Of a stretch of DNA of 12,500 nucleotides, positions 9,320-12,500 are shown in pieces (positions within the stretch are counted from its first letter, which is position 1; each line of letters starts with the position of its first letter). Source of the DNA: Neocallimastix lanati (nom. inval.) (taxonomy: Eukaryota > Neocallimastigomycota > Neocallimastigomycetes > Neocallimastigales > Neocallimastigaceae); NCBI GenBank assembly GCA_016946835.1, contig JACVTC010000058.1:405001-417500 (forward strand), in the 5' to 3' direction. Made by a program: the position numbers and the translations under genes. The notes beneath the pieces were generated by a model. It ran no database searches and had not been told where the DNA came from. It worked only from the letters and a program-made list of their open reading frames with translations.

Positions 9320-9559
9320 TTACACAATTCCATAAAGGCAAAAAATGACCCTACTGGACAACTTTACTGAGCGTTTCAGTATTGGTGCTTTAACATGCAT
9401 ATTATTGCTAAGAATATTTTTAGTACTTCTTCTCTGAGTGTGCTTCTCCAGTTCGTAACTTCCCATTGAAGGGAGGCCAGTATAACCTAACCCATGTTGA
9501 AATTCGAAAGTCTCATTTCGCAATGTGGCGCTCATACTGTTGTAATTTAATGACGCCAT
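9320..9559 (-). CDS. Unrecognised 79-codon ORF in a base-composition island
   Basis: The minus strand reads from ATG at 9559 (MASLNYNSMSATLRN...) through FQHGLGYTGLPSMGSYELEK to stop TAA just left of 9320. Composition differs sharply from the surroundings: all four bases are used freely and codons such as GCG, GCC, CTG, CTC, CGC and GGG occur, which the neighbouring genes mostly avoid. The sequence has mixed charge, no clear signal peptide or membrane segment and no domain I recognise. The opposite strand also has an open stretch near 9470-9565 (GQYNLTHVEIRK...), so the coding strand is not certain. The start lies inside a dyad TTAATG-ACGC-CATTAA (9547-9562) and the ORF is followed on its own strand by 32 A. 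It may be a small gene, a retrocopy or mobile-element fragment, or a non-coding RNA. Confidence 0.35.
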   Translation of the reverse strand: MASLNYNSMSATLRNETFEFQHGLGYTGLPSMGSYELEKHTQRRSTKNILSNNMHVKAPILKRSVKLSSRVIFCLYGIV

Positions 9560-9562
9560 TAA

Positions 9563-9952
9563 TTTTTTAAAATTTTTTTAATACAGTTATATAATAAATA
9601 AATAAATTATAAATCAAGTTTAGAAATAAATAAAATCGTGTTATTTATTTTCTTAATTACTTTAGAACAAAAAAAAAAGACTGAATAACAATTATTATTT
9701 TATTTAAATAAAAGATTAAATTTAAATAATAAAAATAAATAATAATACAATAATAAAAATAAATAATAAAATAATAACTATATGCATATTTTATTTTCTT
9801 AATATATAAAAAATAAAATATTTTATATAAAATCACTTTACAACTAGAAAAAAAAAAAAAAAAACTAAATAATCATAATAAATAAATTAAATAAATGATA
9901 AATAATTTAATATTAATAACAATAAAAAAAAAAAAATTTTTTTTTTCTTTAA
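9563..9952. other. AT-rich spacer before the transposase pseudogene
   Basis: Contains a doubled taataaaaataaataata (9727-9744 and 9751-9768), an A run near 9849-9863 and an A13/T10 pair just before the pseudogene (about 9926-9946). No terminal inverted repeat or target-site duplication belonging to the transposase relic could be made out. The relic's 5' part, where a zinc-finger domain would be expected, is missing or unrecognisable here. Confidence 0.45.
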
Positions 9953-10817
9953 ATACTTGAAGATAGAGCATTCTTTGTAGCACCAAAATTTAGTTATCTA
10001 ATTTTCATTACTAGAACTTATATTAAAGAATTGAATTTTTTTTTTGCACTACTTCTTTTTTTATATTAAAAAATAAAAGAGCAAGTAACTTATGAAATAT
10101 TATTAAAAAAAAAAAAATTCAAGTAAATATTATAATGTTTTAAATGCACAAAAATATTTTCATTGTGATTTGAAAAAAAACGATATCTAATGGTGCAAAA
10201 AAAAGTTTTTTTCCTAATATAAATATTAAATATTGTGCTTTTCACTATAAAAATCCATTAGAAAAAAGTAAAAATAAATTATATTTTAATGAAATGGAAA
10301 ATAATAACGATGTGTATATTTATTATAAGTATATTTCGAACTTTTCCTTTTATAAACCCTAAATACATAAATGATATGTATGATAAAATTAAAAGTGAAT
10401 GTCATGAATATAATTATATCCATTTTTTGGAAATTTTTAGATTACTTTGAAAAAACCTATTTGAAAAGCTATAAAATTGAATATTGGAATTATTATAATA
10501 ATATAGAACATATAACAAATAATTCTTCAAAATCTTATAATAATTACTTAAAGTATTTATTTTCAGAAAAACCTATTTTTTATAAATTAATATTAACATT
10601 ACAAGAAGAAGAATTTTTATCTTAGAATGATTACGAAAAGAGAGTTGGAGAAAGCAAAGAAGACTAAGAAGAACTGATGAAATCAATGCTTTAATTAAAA
10701 TATTAAAAAAAAAATGGAAATTTTATTAGAAAAAAAAAAAAAGAAAGTAATAAAAATGATTTCCTTAAATTATGGTTAAAATATTTAAATGATTTAAATA
10801 TTAAAATTATTAAATAA
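9953..10817 (+). pseudogene. MULE-type transposase domain relic, multiple frameshifts
   Basis: Joining segments across frames gives, in order: ILEDRAFFVAPKFSY and FITRTYIKELN (9953-10036), a KEQVTYEILL segment (about 10075-10105), YFHCDL then ISNGAKKSFFPNINIKYCAF and HYKNPLEKSKNKLYF (about 10155-10285), FPFINPKYINDMYDKIKSEC (about 10340-10400), then 10429-10625 with FLDYFEKTYLKSYKIEYWNY, NNIEHITNNSSKSYNNYL and KPIFYKLILTLQEEE, and finally WRKQRRLRRTDEINALIK and KNDFLKLWLKYLNDLN (to 10817). This order (D-x-TF-like start, T-Y-E, D plus FPN plus C-x-FHY, then W-x-Y and TNN) matches MULE transposases, which in gut fungi are abundant and often carry FLYWCH fingers. At least five frame changes and several stops show it is dead. 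The usual DGTF reads DRAF, and the acidic residue expected after TNN appears as Lys. The N-terminal portion is absent. It may be an element copy that decayed after insertion. Confidence 0.78.
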
Positions 10818-11735
10818 ATAATAGATAATTACGAATGACAGAGAAATGATTAAATGAAAATGATTAAATGAAAATGTTGTCATACAAATTTATAATATAT
10901 TAATAATTAAATCTATTTTAAAAAATAATTCAATTAAATGATTAATCATCATTGAATTAGGCTACTATAAAAATATTAAAAAATATCTTTAAAGTTAAAT
11001 ATTATTAAATATTTTATTATAACTATAACAAAAAGTATTAAAATATATCTTTAAAATTAAGTATTATTAAATATTATTAAATATTATTTTAACTAAAAGT
11101 ATTTAAAATATTTTTTTTTTAAAATGGAATATTATTAAGTATTTTATTATAATTTTAACAAAAAATATTAAAATATATCTATAAAATTAAATATCATTAA
11201 TAATATTATTATTTTTAAAAAAAATATTAAAATATGTCTTTAAAATTAAATATCATTATATATTAATGTTAATAAAATATTTTAAAATAATTTTTTAAAA
11301 TTAAACATTATTTAATATTATTTCATTATTTTAGTATATATTAAAAATTTAAATACTATTATTTATTATCAAAAATATTAAGCCACACTTAAATCAACGG
11401 TTTATTAAAGTACACCTCATATTATATAAAGTCATGCTCAGAATGCACCACATTCATTATTTATTTATAAACTTAATTATTAATAAATTAATAAGCCACA
11501 TTTTGAAATGCAACACTCCCGAAAAAAAATTACTGTATACATATTTTAATGTATCAATGGACTTTTAAATAATATATAATTATATTAAAAATATGTATTT
11601 TACATATTTTTAATTAACAAAAAAAAAAAATTTTTTTTTTTTGTAATAAAAGTAATTTTTTTTTATTTTATTTTGTAAATTATTATTAATAAATAACAAA
11701 AAAAAAAGTAAAAAAAAGAAAGAAATTTAAGAACA
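10818..11735. other. Intergenic region between transposase relic and sugar-kinase gene
   Basis: Includes the degenerate repeat at 10971-11378, a slightly more G+C-rich stretch at about 11380-11520 with two related segments (aagtcatgctcagaatgcaccac at 11429-11451 and aagccacattttgaaatgcaacac at 11493-11516), then A/T runs that form the 5' flank of the kinase gene. No exon recognised. Confidence 0.5.
10971..11378. repeat. Degenerate ~60-bp tandem repeat, about 6-7 units
   Basis: Units begin near 10971, 11032, 11095, 11162, 11219, 11274 and 11334. Consensus pattern is AAATATTAAAATATATCTTTAAAATTAAATATTATTAAATATT followed by an ATTATTTTAACAA-type tail. Spacing is 55-67 bp, with small insertions and deletions. 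All frames are interrupted. It begins about 150 bp after the end of the transposase relic. Confidence 0.6.
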
Positions 11736-12123
11736 ATGAAAACAAAATCTTTTATTTGCTTTGGTAAATATAGTAAAATAATAGATATATATAAATATAA
11801 AATATATGCTTTTAAATTAAAAAAAAAAAAAATTAAAATAAAATAACTTTTTATCACTAATAATATTATTATTAAAATATTTTATTATTATTTACTCTTT
11901 TACATTAAAAATAAAAAAATAATGATAATAATAATAATAATTATGATTATTTAAAAATTAAATCACACTTTTTAAAGGTCTTAATCCTGCCTATCAATGT
12001 ACTTTAAAATTTAAACATTTTCAATTTGGTGAAGTGAATAGAGCAGAAGAAGCCATTAATTTTGTTGGAGGAAAAGGTCAAAATTATACAGTAGCTTGTG
12101 AACAACTTCAAAAAGCAGATAAG
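11736..12123 (+). CDS. PfkB-family sugar kinase (1-phosphofructokinase/tagatose-6-phosphate-kinase-like), 5' exons only
   Basis: Exon 1 is 11736-11763 (ATG to MKTKSFICF plus one base), donor gtaaatatag. The intron is 11764-11977 and ends tttttaaag. Exon 2 is 11978-12123, donor gtaaaac at 12124. The split codon G|GT gives Gly10, producing ICFGLNPAYQCTLKF, the expected first strand of PfkB kinases (family form: T-L-NPA-D-x-T). It is followed by FGEVNRAEEA and FVGGKGQNYTVACEQL. The GGKG-N motif is the family's N-terminal signature that contacts the sugar substrate. Such kinases phosphorylate fructose-1-phosphate or related sugars with ATP. The Asp often present in NPA-x-D is Gln/Cys here (NPAYQCT), as in some eukaryotic PfkB proteins, so substrate cannot be named. 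The ATP-binding C-terminal signature lies beyond position 12500. Exon 1 is inferred from frame and splice fit; exon 2 is secure. Confidence 0.82.
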
Positions 12124-12162
12124 GTAAAACTTGAAATATATAAATATATATATATATATTAA

Positions 12163-12208
12163 AAAAATAAAAATAAAAATAAAAATAAAAATAAAAATAA
12201 AAATAAAA
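12163..12208. repeat. (AAAAAT)n hexanucleotide array
   Basis: About seven to eight consecutive AAAAAT units inside the kinase intron. On the minus strand this produces a spurious Ile/Phe repeat frame that is not a gene. Confidence 0.85.
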
Positions 12209-12316
12209 CAAAAAAATAATAAAATAATAAAAAAATAAAAGTATTTAAATTTTATCGATAAAACGAATTTCAAATTTAAAAATTTAAATTGGAAATGTCA
12301 TTTTAATATAATAGTA

Positions 12317-12318
<2 letters not shown>

Positions 12319-12375
<57 letters not shown>
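12319..12375. repeat. 57-base A homopolymer
   Basis: Uninterrupted A run, the longest homopolymer in the window, within the kinase intron. Its true length may differ because such runs are error-prone in sequencing and assembly. Confidence 0.8.
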
Positions 12376-12378
<3 letters not shown>

Positions 12379-12500
12379 ATTTTTTTTATATTATTATATA
12401 TAATATAATTTTTTTTTTGTATATATGTATTTATATTTATATTAATACTTATATACGTATATATACTTTTTTTTTTTTTTTTGAAAAATTTCAATTAATA

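Larger units (their letters stand above)
12124..12500 (+). other. Start of a long low-complexity intron of the PfkB-kinase gene
   Basis: After the donor at 12124 come (TA)n, an (AAAAAT)n array, a 57-base A run and mixed A/T sequence to the window edge. A 72-nt open stretch at 12242-12313 is preceded by taaaag and followed by gtaata and would keep frame, but its residues do not match the expected next part of a PfkB protein, so it is left uncalled. Confidence 0.5.

Noticed and set aside
11663-11857. 64-codon minus-strand open frame
   Set aside because: Covers the first exon and intron of the kinase gene on the wrong strand and is composed of Phe/Tyr/Ile/Leu.
12004-12273. 89-codon minus-strand open frame with Ile/Phe repeats
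   Set aside because: It is the shadow of the PfkB exon 2 and of the (AAAAAT)n array on the opposite strand; the plus strand has a recognised family signature.
12242-12313. Possible third exon of the kinase gene (taaaag before, gtaata after, frame kept)
   Set aside because: Residues (YLNFIDKTNFKF...) lack the glycine-rich segment expected next in PfkB proteins and the sequence is low complexity.
12303-12494. 63-codon minus-strand open frame
   Set aside because: Mostly poly-Phe from the 57-base A run and AT-rich flanks; no coding character.
1-12500. tRNA, rRNA, snRNA or CRISPR features
   Set aside because: No B-box-like GGTTCGAATCC with a foldable cloverleaf, no rRNA or U-snRNA core motifs, and no spaced identical repeats with unique spacers; the repeats present are simple or degenerate tandem types.

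Overview
The window looks like nuclear DNA of a very AT-rich eukaryote. Protein-coding exons are short islands in a sea of poly-A, poly-T, (TA)n, (AAT)n and (TTTTA)n. Introns are short, begin with gtaa, and end in AG. An asparagine-run protein and a decayed MULE-type transposase of a kind I associate with anaerobic gut fungi make Neocallimastigomycota (Neocallimastix/Piromyces/Anaeromyces type) my best guess. Another AT-rich protist such as a dictyostelid is the main alternative. This assignment is inference; no rRNA or marker gene is present.

Layout. Positions 1-830 (minus): a two-exon gene, truncated by the window edge, whose 22-nt first exon encodes MGCGASK and whose second exon encodes 11-residue repeats. 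Positions 831-2756: non-coding, with a degenerate ~57-bp tandem repeat. Positions 2757-3070 (minus): a complete two-exon gene for a 53-residue acidic protein that starts with the same MGCGASK exon. Positions 3071-6393: a long gene-free stretch holding a ~280-bp tandem duplication and a ~635-bp TAAA/TAAT array. Positions 6394-8176 (plus): a five-exon gene for a SOSS-B/NABP single-stranded-DNA-binding protein of 351 residues. Positions 8177-9258: 3' flank and simple repeats. Positions 9259-9562: a base-composition island with an unrecognised 79-codon minus-strand ORF next to a 32-base T run. Positions 9953-10817 (plus): a frameshifted MULE transposase pseudogene. Positions 10971-11378: a ~60-bp degenerate tandem repeat. 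Positions 11736-12123 (plus): the first two exons of a PfkB-family sugar kinase that continues past the window.

The genes do not form a pathway. The only pair with an evident relationship is the two MGCGASK genes. They share the short exon 1 and the phase-1 intron position but have unrelated second exons, which suggests a membrane-anchor exon joined to different cargo. All exon boundaries are my manual reconstructions from reading frame and GT...AG signals, not from transcript data.
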